Of a stretch of DNA of 64,000 nt, positions 7,638-17,033 are shown piece by piece (the stretch's first letter is position 1; each line of letters begins with the position of its first letter). The stretch covers positions 682,001 to 746,000 of the forward strand of contig NZ_FPAP01000003.1 in the NCBI RefSeq assembly GCF_900116415.1. The letters run 5' to 3'. The notes below the pieces were generated by a model. The model ran no database searches and was not told where the DNA came from. It saw only the letters and a program-made list of their open reading frames with translations. The DNA is from Chryseobacterium formosense (GTDB lineage Bacteria; Bacteroidota; Bacteroidia; Flavobacteriales; Weeksellaceae). The position numbers and the translations under genes are program-made.

Positions 7638-9983
7638 ATGAAGAAGAAGACATTGCTTTCAATTATTTTAATAATACCTTTCCTTGCTTTCTCACAAAGT
7701 ATCACAGGGAAGATCACACAATCAGGGAAACAGGTTTCATATGTAGAGATCATCGCGGTAAAAGATCAACTCAAACAAACTGCCATCTCTGACGAACAAG
7801 GAAATTTTGCTCTGAAGCTTCCTGAAAATGGAATTTATCAAATAGTTTGTATTCTCGACGGAATCGAAGTTTCAAAAGATGATATCACTGTCAACGGAAG
7901 TACAAAGTACGATCTTGCTTTTGAAAACAACCCTATAAAAGAGATCGAAGGCATAGTCGTAACGGCGAAAAAGAAATTGATCGAAAGAAAAGCAGACCGG
8001 TTGGTCTTTAATATCGCCAATTCACTAGCCTCGCAGGGGATGGACGGCATAGAAGCACTTAACAATACACCACAGATCAAAGTTGATGAAAATGCGGGGA
8101 TCTCTATGGTCGGGAAAAGCGGGATCGCAGTGATGATCAATGATAGAATGCTGAACCTTTCCGGAACAGAACTCATTAATTACCTCAAAGGTCTGCGTTC
8201 GGAAAATATTGAAAAAATAGAGGTGATCACCGCACCACCATCCAAATATGAGGCGCAGGGAAACAGCGGACTGATCAATATTGTTTTGAAGAAAAACCAA
8301 AACATGGGCTGGAATGGTAATCTGACAACCAGTCTTTTTCAGACCACGTATGCAGGGTTTTCCAATTCCGCGACGGTCAATTATCAAGGTGAAAAACTGA
8401 GGTCATCACTGAAGTTGAGACAATACGACAGTCAGAAACATTCGTATGAGAACTACAAGATCGCGGGTTCAGATGGGATGGCAAGCTCAGATGACAGGAG
8501 AGATTTCTGGAACGGCGGAGGTCTTAATTACAGTCTGGACTATGAGTTCAATAAAAAATCAACTGTAGGATTGGTGTACGATTACGGACTGGGAAATTCA
8601 GGGATGGATATAACGAACACTTCAGATTATTTTCAAAATGGAAACTATACCAACTCGCTGTTTACCTATGCAGAACACCGCACCAAAAATAAAAACAACA
8701 CCATAAGCGCCTACTATGACCTGAAATTCGGAAAACGGGATAACAAAGTGAGCATTACAGGAAATTACTTTTCCAATACGCCCGCAAGCAATATTGATTT
8801 CACAACGAAAGACAATTCCGGCAATTTTTTCATCGTAAAAACCCCGTCCGAACTGAATTACAAAATATATTCCGGTCAGGCCGATCTCACGCTTCCGTTT
8901 GAATTTGCAAAGACAGAAACCGGAATCAAATTCACAACTTTCGATAACAATTCAGACGTCAAGTATCAGAATCTGATCAATGGAACTTATATTACAGATC
9001 CGCTGAGAACTAATCTTTTTAAATATCAAGAAAAGAATTATGCTGCATATATGAGCCTTGAAAAGGAACTAGCTGAAAAATGGACCGTAAAAGCAGGCTT
9101 AAGATATGAATATTCTACCGTAATCGGCGCATCTGCTTCCACTGGACAGAAAACAGAAAACTCTTATGGTAAATTGTTTCCCACTGCCTATCTGACCTAC
9201 AAAGCCGATGAAAATAATACCTTTAACATCAATTATTCCAAAAGGATCAATCGACCGGGCTTCCGTGCAATCAATCCATTTCGCTGGTACACGAATATTA
9301 ATTCTTACTATTCAGGAAACCCAGCTTTAAATCCTTCTATCAATCATAATGTTGAACTTTCTTACCTGTATAAAGGAAAATTTTCTGCCTCGGCGTATTT
9401 TCAGAGAGAATTAGATGCTTACAGCCAGCTCGTAGTTTTGGATGGAGAAAATAAGACAAGCAATTTCTATAATTTCTTCAATAAAAACAGTACAGGAATT
9501 TCCTTGAGTTTTTCCGATAATTTATTTAATTTCTGGGAAGTGAATTACTCAGGTGATTTCTCTCATATGCAAACTCAGGTTTTTACGACCGACGCAGCTT
9601 CCAGAAAAGGAAACAGCACGTCTTTTAACCTACAGAATAGCTTTGCTTTAAAAAAAGACAAAACAATTCAGTTTTTTATGAATTACTGGTTCCGTCTGCC
9701 TTCAAATATTGGGAATGTCTATTCTTATTTTGTCGGAAATTTAACTTCCGGTGTAAAAATGAATTTGATGAACAAAGATCTTCAGATAAATGTCTATGTT
9801 TCTGATATTTTCCGTCAAGCGAAAAGCCATGGAGAGATCTATTATCAGAATTCTGTCCACTCATTCGACAATTACTATGATGGACAAAACCTTACAGTCT
9901 CTTTAACTTACAATTTTGGAAATAAAAAAGTAAAAGCACAGGAACGCAATCTGAAATTTGATGAAAAAAATAGAGCAAATTAA
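7638..9983 (+). CDS. Outer-membrane beta-barrel / TonB-receptor-like protein
   Basis: The 781-residue protein has a signal peptide (MKKKTLLSIILIIPFLAFSQS), then a carboxypeptidase-regulatory-like beta-sandwich (residues about 22-100). A plug-like domain follows (RKADRLVFNIANS, GKSGIAVMINDRML, IEKIEVITAPPSKYEAQGNSG), then a long C-terminal barrel of the OMP_b-brl_3 family, with KINYSKR-like strands and NPFRWYTN. It should sit in the outer membrane and import or bind an unknown ligand. No TonB box is obvious. It is closely related to the receptor gene at 58713. Degenerate kinase fragments flank it on both sides. Confidence 0.92.
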   Translation: MKKKTLLSIILIIPFLAFSQSITGKITQSGKQVSYVEIIAVKDQLKQTAISDEQGNFALKLPENGIYQIVCILDGIEVSKDDITVNGSTKYDLAFENNPIKEIEGIVVTAKKKLIERKADRLVFNIANSLASQGMDGIEALNNTPQIKVDENAGISMVGKSGIAVMINDRMLNLSGTELINYLKGLRSENIEKIEVITAPPSKYEAQGNSGLINIVLKKNQNMGWNGNLTTSLFQTTYAGFSNSATVNYQGEKLRSSLKLRQYDSQKHSYENYKIAGSDGMASSDDRRDFWNGGGLNYSLDYEFNKKSTVGLVYDYGLGNSGMDITNTSDYFQNGNYTNSLFTYAEHRTKNKNNTISAYYDLKFGKRDNKVSITGNYFSNTPASNIDFTTKDNSGNFFIVKTPSELNYKIYSGQADLTLPFEFAKTETGIKFTTFDNNSDVKYQNLINGTYITDPLRTNLFKYQEKNYAAYMSLEKELAEKWTVKAGLRYEYSTVIGASASTGQKTENSYGKLFPTAYLTYKADENNTFNINYSKRINRPGFRAINPFRWYTNINSYYSGNPALNPSINHNVELSYLYKGKFSASAYFQRELDAYSQLVVLDGENKTSNFYNFFNKNSTGISLSFSDNLFNFWEVNYSGDFSHMQTQVFTTDAASRKGNSTSFNLQNSFALKKDKTIQFFMNYWFRLPSNIGNVYSYFVGNLTSGVKMNLMNKDLQINVYVSDIFRQAKSHGEIYYQNSVHSFDNYYDGQNLTVSLTYNFGNKKVKAQERNLKFDEKNRAN

Positions 9984-10117
9984 CAATTAGTTATAGTGAT
10001 GCTTCTCAAGTAGATTAATTATATTATAGTAAAATGAAACTGTATCAATATATACACGTTGCACTAGACCAAATGAACTATAAGTACTTAACAGAGATTA
10101 AACTATAAAATAATAAG

Positions 10118-10229
10118 CTACCTTAATATCGGAAGCTCGATAATTACCTCCAATCCTCCTAAGCCGTTTTCCATGAAACCTAATTTTCCAGAATGCATTT
10201 TTACAATTTGTTGTACGATATAAAGTCCA
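10118..10229 (-). pseudogene. Histidine kinase C-terminal remnant
   Basis: Read on the minus strand, the sequence encodes GLYIVQQIVKMHSGKLGF then GGLEVIIELPILR and a stop. This is the G2 box and last strands of a HATPase domain. No start or upstream domain remains. It mirrors the kinase remnant at 7202-7455 on the other side of the beta-barrel gene. Confidence 0.7.
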
Positions 10230-10314
10230 AATCACTTTTGTTTATGTTCGTATATGTCACTTCCAGTCAAATAATTTGACTGAATCTCCAGAAGCTTCTT
10301 TGAGCAATAGTGGT

Positions 10315-10452
10315 GATATTATACTATGGGATATAATTAAAAACTTTGGAAAACTTGATATCATAGTTAATAATGCAGGGGTCAATTTATCAACAAAAGG
10401 AGTTTATAACACTAGAAATTTTACGAATTTGTCAGGTATTTTGATAAATTGA
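10315..10452 (+). pseudogene. SDR remnant
   Basis: A 46-codon stretch encodes FGKLDIIVNNAGVN, the NNAG region of a short-chain dehydrogenase. Neither the cofactor loop before it nor the active site after it is present. It ends just before the convergent LytTR regulator gene. Confidence 0.6.
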
Positions 10453-10466
10453 TAGCTTCCAATAAA

Positions 10467-11195
10467 TTATCTACCCAAAAGTTTTTTAGTTATGAATTCA
10501 TTAAAAAATAAGTCTCTGTAAATATTTCCTATGGGAATTTCGTTTTCACCAATGTAAATAGTATTGTTATCTAAAGAATCTATACTATTTGAGTTTATAA
10601 TATATGATTTACTCACTCTGGCAAAAATATTTTTTGGTAATTGTTCCTGAATTGTTTTGATATTCATCGCAGTAATTATTTTTTGATTTTCAGTATGCAA
10701 AATCACATAATCTTTCAAACCCTGAATAAAAAAAATTTCGTTAAAATAAAGTTTAAACATTTTGCGTTCTGCTTTCACAAATAGATAATCATCTGTAGCA
10801 GGCTCTATATTTGAGGTTTCATTTTTAGGTTTTAGAAGCTTAGAATAGATTTTGGCTTTTTCTACCGCTTTTTGGAAACGTTCTAATCGTATGGGTTTAA
10901 TAAGATAATCTACCGCATCTACTTCATAACTATCAACAGCAAATTCTGAAAATGCAGTAGTAAAAACGACAAGCGTTTCTTTTGGGATACGATTGGAAAA
11001 TTCGATTCCGTTGGTTCCTGGCATCTGAATATCGAGAAAGACTAAATCCACAGTGTTCGGATTGTTGTTTAGAAAAATTCCCGCAGATTCTGCACCATTA
11101 AAAGTATCCAGTAAAATCAAATTCGGTGTTTTCTCAATTAACATATGTATTGCTTCTCTTGCAAGAGGCTCATCATCAACAATAATACATTTCAT
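10467..11195 (-). CDS. LytTR-family response regulator
   Basis: The 242-residue protein starts with a CheY-like receiver: MKCIIVDDEPLAREA with the acidic pair, the phosphorylated Asp in LVFLDIQMPG, and the conserved Lys in DYLIKPIRLE. It ends with a LytTR DNA-binding domain (FIQGLKDYVILHTENQKII, FARVSKSYIIN). It lies 64 bp downstream of its sensor-kinase gene and pairs with it. Its likely targets are the direct repeats at 12464-12496 upstream of the divergent TonB receptor. Confidence 0.94.
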   Translation of the reverse strand: MKCIIVDDEPLAREAIHMLIEKTPNLILLDTFNGAESAGIFLNNNPNTVDLVFLDIQMPGTNGIEFSNRIPKETLVVFTTAFSEFAVDSYEVDAVDYLIKPIRLERFQKAVEKAKIYSKLLKPKNETSNIEPATDDYLFVKAERKMFKLYFNEIFFIQGLKDYVILHTENQKIITAMNIKTIQEQLPKNIFARVSKSYIINSNSIDSLDNNTIYIGENEIPIGNIYRDLFFNEFITKKLLGR

Positions 11196-11259
11196 TTCTT
11201 TAAATTTATAAGATAATAATTACTTTCAATTTTACTCAACAAATTAGTATGTAGCGATC

Positions 11260-12306
11260 TTAAAATGTCATCGATAAATAAACGGAAAAGGTTTGCTCAT
11301 TATTCTCAATTGTTAGTGAATGGGTGGCTGGAAATAATAATTCTAGTCTTCGTTTAACATTCACTAATCCTAGACCTCCGGATTGAGAAATGGTTTTTTG
11401 TAGCGGTTTTGAATTGATGCATCGAAAGATCAATGCTTCATTCTTTACTTCAAAAAAAACATGGACGTAAGATGATTTTACAGAATCGTTATTATGTTTT
11501 ACTGCATTTTCTACGAATGAAATAAACAGTAAAGGTGGAATCTGCACCCCACTTATTGCACCTTCTTTCGAGATAAGAAAACTGAAATTGTCACGTCTTA
11601 TCTGTTCTAAATTAAGAAAATCTTCTACAAAATGAATATCCGCTGTTAGCAAAACTTTCTCTCTTGTACTGTCATATAGTTGGTAGCGCAGCAGATCACT
11701 TAACTTAAACAAAACCTGAGAAGCTTTTTTAGGGTCTTTTTGAGTCAACACGTTAGCATTATTCAACATATTGAATAGAAAATGTGGATTGATTTGATTT
11801 TTTAATTGTTCTAATTCGGTACGGGCATTAGCTTTTACCAATTCATTGATAAGTTGTGCATCGATGATCCATTGCTGAAATAATTTTATAAATGCAGAAG
11901 CAATACTGAGCACGATCACAACAAAAGACAATGACAGGAAATTAATTTTGTCATCCTGATAAGGCAAAAGATAGGGTTTGAAAAAATATGCTGCCAAATG
12001 ATGTGTAAATGCCCAAAAAATGACATATAAAAACACAAACAATCCATAGATAGAATATTTGCTTTTGAAAAGATACCTGGGAACCCAAACATACATATTG
12101 ATATAAGAAAGCAAAAAAACCTGAAAAAAAATCAACAGCCGATTGTATGTCTCTATTGGTTCAAAATATTCAGGATTACTGTAATATAAAACCACAAGAC
12201 TGAAAACAATAAGTAATAGATGTCTATAGATCCGATGTTCCGGAGAAATGATAAATTGGAAGATCCGATTTTCATTGATAAACTTATTCTGTAAATTTTT
12301 GTTCAT
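11260..12306 (-). CDS. LytS/YehU-type sensor histidine kinase
   Basis: The 348-residue protein has four predicted membrane helices in the first 165 residues and a short linker. A His_kinase domain of the LytS type follows, with the phospho-accepting His in LKNQINPHFLFNMLNN, the N-box-like region PPLLFISFVENAVKHNN, and GGLGLVNVKRRLELLFP as the ATP lid. No periplasmic sensor domain is seen. It precedes the LytTR regulator on the same strand and is divergent from a TonB receptor/DUF4249 pair, which it probably controls. Confidence 0.94.
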   Translation of the reverse strand: MNKNLQNKFINENRIFQFIISPEHRIYRHLLLIVFSLVVLYYSNPEYFEPIETYNRLLIFFQVFLLSYINMYVWVPRYLFKSKYSIYGLFVFLYVIFWAFTHHLAAYFFKPYLLPYQDDKINFLSLSFVVIVLSIASAFIKLFQQWIIDAQLINELVKANARTELEQLKNQINPHFLFNMLNNANVLTQKDPKKASQVLFKLSDLLRYQLYDSTREKVLLTADIHFVEDFLNLEQIRRDNFSFLISKEGAISGVQIPPLLFISFVENAVKHNNDSVKSSYVHVFFEVKNEALIFRCINSKPLQKTISQSGGLGLVNVKRRLELLFPATHSLTIENNEQTFSVYLSMTF

Positions 12307-12463
12307 TCCATCAAAAAAATTAATAATAACAAATGTAAAGTTTACAACAATTATAACCGGATTTTTTATACAAGAGTATGTCTTTATTATACGAAAACCA
12401 AAATAACATCATTCTCAAATGAGAAATCATTTAAGCCAAAAAAATTTAGTCGTTGAAACATAT

Positions 12464-12532
12464 ACTTTCATATAAAAATCAATCACTTTCGTATAATTAC
12501 AAGATAATGAGGTTTGTCCAAAGATAGCTTTG
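12464..12532 (+). promoter_or_regulatory. LytTR-type direct repeats and promoter of the TonB receptor
   Basis: Two copies of ACTTTC[A/G]TATAA lie at 12464-12475 and 12485-12496, 21 bp apart from start to start, which is two helical turns and the usual layout of LytTR-domain operators. A Bacteroidetes -7 box, TAGCTTTG, follows at 12525-12532, 31 bp before the receptor start codon. Binding by the neighbouring LytTR regulator is inferred from position. Confidence 0.6.
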
Positions 12533-12562
12533 CTTCAGAATTTAAATGAATCTAAAACGATA

Positions 12563-14938
12563 ATGAAGAACAAACTTTACATCCCGTTGTTTCTAGCGAT
12601 TTCAATGACTGCTATTGCACAAGAGAAGGTAACACTCAGCGGCACCATTGCCAACAAATCTAACAACGAAACCCTTATTGGCGCAATTATTTCTATTCCG
12701 GAAGCCAATATTACGGTGGTTACAAACTCTTATGGTTTTTATTCTATCACCCTTCCACATGGTAATTATACTATTGTGATAAGCAATTCGGAATTTGAAA
12801 CTTTCGAAGAAAGAATTTCATTAACCGAAAACACAAAAAGAAATTTCGTTCTCAATGAAAATAGTCGTACCAAAAATATTGACGAAGTTGTTCTCACAAA
12901 AAACACAACAAAAGCCAATATCCGCACACCGGAAATGAGCGTGAATAAACTTTCTATAGCAGCCATAAAAAAAATGCCTGCAGTGATGGGAGAAGTGGAC
13001 GTTTTGAAATCCATTCTTCAGCTCCCTGGTGTATCCAATGCGCAGGAAGGCGGTTCGGGCTTCAATGTGAGAGGTGGTTCTGCGGACGGGAATCTTGTTC
13101 TTCTGGATGAAGCTGTGGTTTATAATACATCCCATTTATTTGGGTTTTTCTCGGTTTTCAATTCGGATGTGATTAAGGATTTAAAATTGTACAAAGGCGG
13201 GATTCCCTCTAATTTCGGAGGAAGGATTTCGTCGGTTTTAGATATTTATCAGAAAGAAGGAAATAACAAAGAATTTCACGCCAATGGAGGAATTGGTGCT
13301 GTATCGAGCAGATTGCTCGTAGAAGGTCCAATTGCGAAAGAAAAAGCTTCGTTCGTGATTGCAGGAAGAGCTTCCTATGCCCATCTTTTCCTGAAACTGG
13401 CAGATGAACCCAATTCTGCTTATTTCTATGACCTGAATGCCAAATTGAATTACAAGATCAATGATAAAAACAATTTATATCTCTCCGGTTATTTCGGTAA
13501 AGACGATATGAGCTTTAATAATAGTCTGATGAATGATTATGGCAATTCACTTTTCAATATAAGATGGAATCATATCTTTTCTGATAAACTATTCTCGAAT
13601 GCTTCCTTAATTTATAGTAAATACGATTACGGTTTGAAAATAAAATTCGCCGGGCTGAACTGGAATTCTGACATCAAGAATTATAATTTTAAATACGATC
13701 TCAAACATTATTTGTCAGATAAGATCAATCTAAGCTATGGTATCAATGCAATATATTATCAATTTAATCCTGGGACAATTGATCCTTTTGATGAATATTC
13801 TCCGGTAATTCCAAGACAAATAGCGAAGAAATATGCGTTCGAAAGCGCACTATACATTAATGCAGAACAGAAATTATCTGATAAACTCTCCGTTAATTAC
13901 GGCCTCAGATACAGTAATTTTCAAAGATTGGGAGATGAAAAAAGAAATATTTATCAAAACGGTCAGGCTGTGGTTTACAATCCGGAATTAAAAATTTACG
14001 AAGAAGGAACGCCGATCGGAACTGTTGACTATGGAAAAAACAAAAAAATTATTTCATTTGATAATTTGGAACCTCGTTTAGCAGTCGCTTATTCGTTCAA
14101 TAATGATCAATCTATAAAGGCTAGCTATAACAGGATGAGCCAGTATGTTCATTTAATATCCAATACCGCTTCCATTTCGCCACTTGATATCTGGTCTCCA
14201 ACTGACCAATATCTGAAACCTGAGATTCTGGACCAAGTCGCATTAGGTTATTTTCAAAATTTTAAATCAGGAAAATATTCTTTGGAAACTGAAGTCTTTT
14301 ATAAAAAAGTCAAAAACAAAACGGATTACGTGGATGGCGCAGACCTAATTGCAAATGATGCTATTGAAAGAGTATTACTTACAGGTGAAGCCCGTTCTTA
14401 CGGATTAGAAATTCTATTAAGAAAAAATACGGGAAAACTTACGGGATGGCTTTCTTACACACTTTCGAAAGCAGAACAAAGAGCACCGGGAAGAACTGCC
14501 GAAGAACCGGGAATCAACAACGGGGAATGGTACAGAGCAAATTATGACAAAACCCACAATCTCTCACTGACTGCAGCATATCAATTTACGAAAAAATGGA
14601 GTTTCGGTGGAATTTTCACTTATCAGACCGGAAGAGCTGCAACTTTCCCGAACGGCAAATACCAATATCAAGGAATTACGGTTGCCAATTATGGAAAACG
14701 GAATGAAGACTCGCTTCCTGCATATCATCACTTAGATATTTCGGCAACTTATACTCCCAAAGCTGACAGCAATAAAAAATGGAAAAGCGAATGGGTTTTT
14801 AGCATCTACAACATTTATGCAAGAAAAAATGCAGCTTCTTTAACATTCGGACAAAATACCGATACCGGCTTGAGCGAAGCCAGCAGAATATCAATTTTCG
14901 GAATCATTCCGAGTGTGACCTATAATTTTAAATTTTAA
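12563..14938 (+). CDS. TonB-dependent receptor
   Basis: I chose the ATG at 12563, which gives a clean signal peptide (MKNKLYIPLFLAISMTAIAQ); an upstream in-frame start at 12530 lies inside the -7 box. The 791-residue protein has a carboxypeptidase-regulatory-like domain (VTLSGTIANKSNNETLIGA) and a plug (GEVDVLKSILQLPGV, GFNVRGGSADGNLVLLDEA, FGGRISSVLDI). The 22-strand-type barrel ends in VTYNFKF with the terminal Phe. It is followed after 18 bp by a DUF4249 lipoprotein, a recurring partner in Bacteroidetes. The ligand is unknown. Confidence 0.95.
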   Translation: MKNKLYIPLFLAISMTAIAQEKVTLSGTIANKSNNETLIGAIISIPEANITVVTNSYGFYSITLPHGNYTIVISNSEFETFEERISLTENTKRNFVLNENSRTKNIDEVVLTKNTTKANIRTPEMSVNKLSIAAIKKMPAVMGEVDVLKSILQLPGVSNAQEGGSGFNVRGGSADGNLVLLDEAVVYNTSHLFGFFSVFNSDVIKDLKLYKGGIPSNFGGRISSVLDIYQKEGNNKEFHANGGIGAVSSRLLVEGPIAKEKASFVIAGRASYAHLFLKLADEPNSAYFYDLNAKLNYKINDKNNLYLSGYFGKDDMSFNNSLMNDYGNSLFNIRWNHIFSDKLFSNASLIYSKYDYGLKIKFAGLNWNSDIKNYNFKYDLKHYLSDKINLSYGINAIYYQFNPGTIDPFDEYSPVIPRQIAKKYAFESALYINAEQKLSDKLSVNYGLRYSNFQRLGDEKRNIYQNGQAVVYNPELKIYEEGTPIGTVDYGKNKKIISFDNLEPRLAVAYSFNNDQSIKASYNRMSQYVHLISNTASISPLDIWSPTDQYLKPEILDQVALGYFQNFKSGKYSLETEVFYKKVKNKTDYVDGADLIANDAIERVLLTGEARSYGLEILLRKNTGKLTGWLSYTLSKAEQRAPGRTAEEPGINNGEWYRANYDKTHNLSLTAAYQFTKKWSFGGIFTYQTGRAATFPNGKYQYQGITVANYGKRNEDSLPAYHHLDISATYTPKADSNKKWKSEWVFSIYNIYARKNAASLTFGQNTDTGLSEASRISIFGIIPSVTYNFKF

Positions 14939-14956
14939 TTCTAAAAACATATAAAA

Positions 14957-15778
14957 ATGAATTTTTTCAGAAAATATTTTATCATAGCATTGGGATTGCT
15001 TCTGGTTTCTTGTGAAGATGTAATAGATGTTGACTTAGATACAGCAGAACCAAGATTGGTAATTGATGCTTCTATCGATTGGCAAAAAAACACCACGGGG
15101 AACGAGCAAAAAATCAAACTTTCTATGACCACAGCCTATTACAATGAAGAATTTCCAATAGTTTCCGGTGCTACTGTTACCGTTTCAAATTCATCTAACA
15201 CGGTTTTTAATTTCGTAGAAAATACGGGAACGGGAGAATATGTATGCAACAATTTTCAACCTGTGATTGGAGAGACTTATACCCTAAAAGTTATTATAAA
15301 CGGAGAAACTTACACCGCAACGGAAAAAATGATGAGTGTCGTAAAAATCGAAAACAATATCGACCAAAACAACGAAGGCGGAATAGCAGGTGACGAAATC
15401 GAAATCACTTATTATTATCAGGATGACGGCTCTCAACTCAATTATTATTTATACAGCAATAAAATTCCTCAGGTTGCTTTTCCACAATATGAAGTTGAAG
15501 ATGATGACGATACGCAGGGAGGATTGACGCCGGTTTATTTTTCCAACGAAGATTTGAAACCCGGAGATATCGTCAACATAAAATTGTACGGAATATCGAA
15601 AAGATATTATGAATATTTCAGAAAACTCCTGAATGCTTCAGGAAATGACGGAAATCCATTTTCAACAACACCAACGGATGTTCGGGGTAATATCATCAAC
15701 CAGACTAACAGCGGCAATTTTGCTTACGGATATTTCAGATTGTCAGAAGTGGCTCTAAGAGATTATACGGTTCAATAG
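14957..15778 (+). CDS. DUF4249 lipoprotein
   Basis: The 273-residue protein has a lipoprotein signal (IIALGLLLVSCEDVIDVDLD, with the lipobox Cys at about residue 20). The DUF4249 pattern follows: PRLVIDASIDW, a beta-sandwich with SGATVTVSN and GEYVCNNFQPVIGETYTLKV, and a C-terminal NAYGYFRLSEV-like end. It lies 18 bp after the TonB receptor and likely forms an operon with it, acting at the outer membrane. Its molecular function is not known. Confidence 0.9.
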   Translation: MNFFRKYFIIALGLLLVSCEDVIDVDLDTAEPRLVIDASIDWQKNTTGNEQKIKLSMTTAYYNEEFPIVSGATVTVSNSSNTVFNFVENTGTGEYVCNNFQPVIGETYTLKVIINGETYTATEKMMSVVKIENNIDQNNEGGIAGDEIEITYYYQDDGSQLNYYLYSNKIPQVAFPQYEVEDDDDTQGGLTPVYFSNEDLKPGDIVNIKLYGISKRYYEYFRKLLNASGNDGNPFSTTPTDVRGNIINQTNSGNFAYGYFRLSEVALRDYTVQ

Positions 15779-15822
15779 CTTATCTTTATTTCGCATTTTA
15801 CAAAAATGCATTATTTATAAGA

Positions 15823-15845
15823 CCCTTTACTAGTGAAGGGTTTTA
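15823..15845 (+). terminator. Intrinsic terminator of the TonB receptor-DUF4249 operon
   Basis: CCCTTTAC-TA-GTGAAGGG forms a short stem with one wobble pair and is followed by TTTTAT. It lies 45 bp after the DUF4249 stop codon. The rest of 15779-16114 shows no gene. Confidence 0.75.
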
Positions 15846-16114
15846 TAATTTAAAATATTATCTTTTAATTCTTCCACAGAAAGTTTTCTTAATTCTACGG
15901 GGAAATGTGAGCGCAACTTTCAAAAAGCCATATCTTCACCAATAGGAGATCGGATATAAAAAAAGACTGACAATTAATTTTTATTATATACTTGCGCAGC
16001 ACTTTGAACGCACCAAATAATCAAATAATCCTCTTCATTAAATTGGACGGCAAATATAATAGTATTGCTACGATTATCTATATTCTTAGATCAAGTTTAG
16101 CCTATTTTTTATTT

Positions 16115-16885
16115 TTAGGGAAAATTAAAACCCGATGAATTACCAGACATTTGACCAACATCAAGAATTGAAGATGCTTTTACCAAAGCAACAATATCAA
16201 AATCCAAAGCTGAAATTTCTTTCAGTGTAGAAATGATCGCTGTTGACGATATAATGTTGCAACTGTAGTTATCAATTTTAAAATACTGCGATGAAACATC
16301 GAGTCCTTCTGAAAAGTCCCTTTGCACGATCGCATTATTACCATAGATATTAGCGACCTTGACCTTTTCATCTGTGAGCATAGCGTCTCTATATACTTCG
16401 ATCCCACGTCAAGTTTATTCTGGATGAGCCCATATTTTCTGCAGCTCTTCCTCAGATATCGATCTTTCTTCCTGTTGAACGATTTCATCAACGACAAAAC
16501 GCAGTTCAATGTAAGAATTCTTGATGCTCTTCTCAATAAACCCTCTAAGAGTATAGATCTCATTGTTGGTGATCTTACTTCTTAGCAAGGAAGAAATACG
16601 AATCCCGATTGAAGTATGGTCATCTTCTGAGAACAAAAGGTCGTAGTAATAGTTCGCATAGGATTTGCCACCGCCAAAAGCATATCTGCCTTTAGATAGA
16701 TCAAGATTGACCGTTTCGTTTAGCTTCAAAATACCTATTACTGATGCCGTCGAATAGACGTGATAAGAGACTTCTTGATCGTCCATGTGATTGACCGTCG
16801 TTTTAAAAAAAATTATGAGCAAAGATATTGCTAATTGAAATAAATAGTGTTCCTCATATAATAAAAGCCCGTGGGTTAAAATCAC
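16115..16885 (-). pseudogene. Exonuclease VII large-subunit-like (XseA-like) pseudogene
   Basis: Three minus-strand frames together form one decayed gene. The first (start at about 16786) has an OB-fold-like part, VIGILKLNETVNLDLSKG and LLRSKITNNEIYTLRGF. A frameshift near 16435 leads to LIQNKLDVGSKYIE, and another near 16385 to KVKVANIYGNNAIVQRDF and ISSTAIISTLKEISALDFDIVALVK. The conserved GGG that follows in XseA proteins is lost (KASSILDV), and the catalytic C-terminal half is absent. XseA-like proteins of this divergent kind occur in Bacteroidetes accessory DNA; the exact family is inferred. Confidence 0.7.
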
Positions 16886-17033
16886 AGATATGTTATACCT
16901 TTTCCCAGAAAAGAAAAGCCAATAAAAAGATAAACTGATTTCCCATCAAGGCAACACTTATATTCTCGGTTTTCATGACAACAAAAATTTGTATTTTTAA
17001 CGTGTCCATTATAAAGTTAAGAAATTATAAAAG

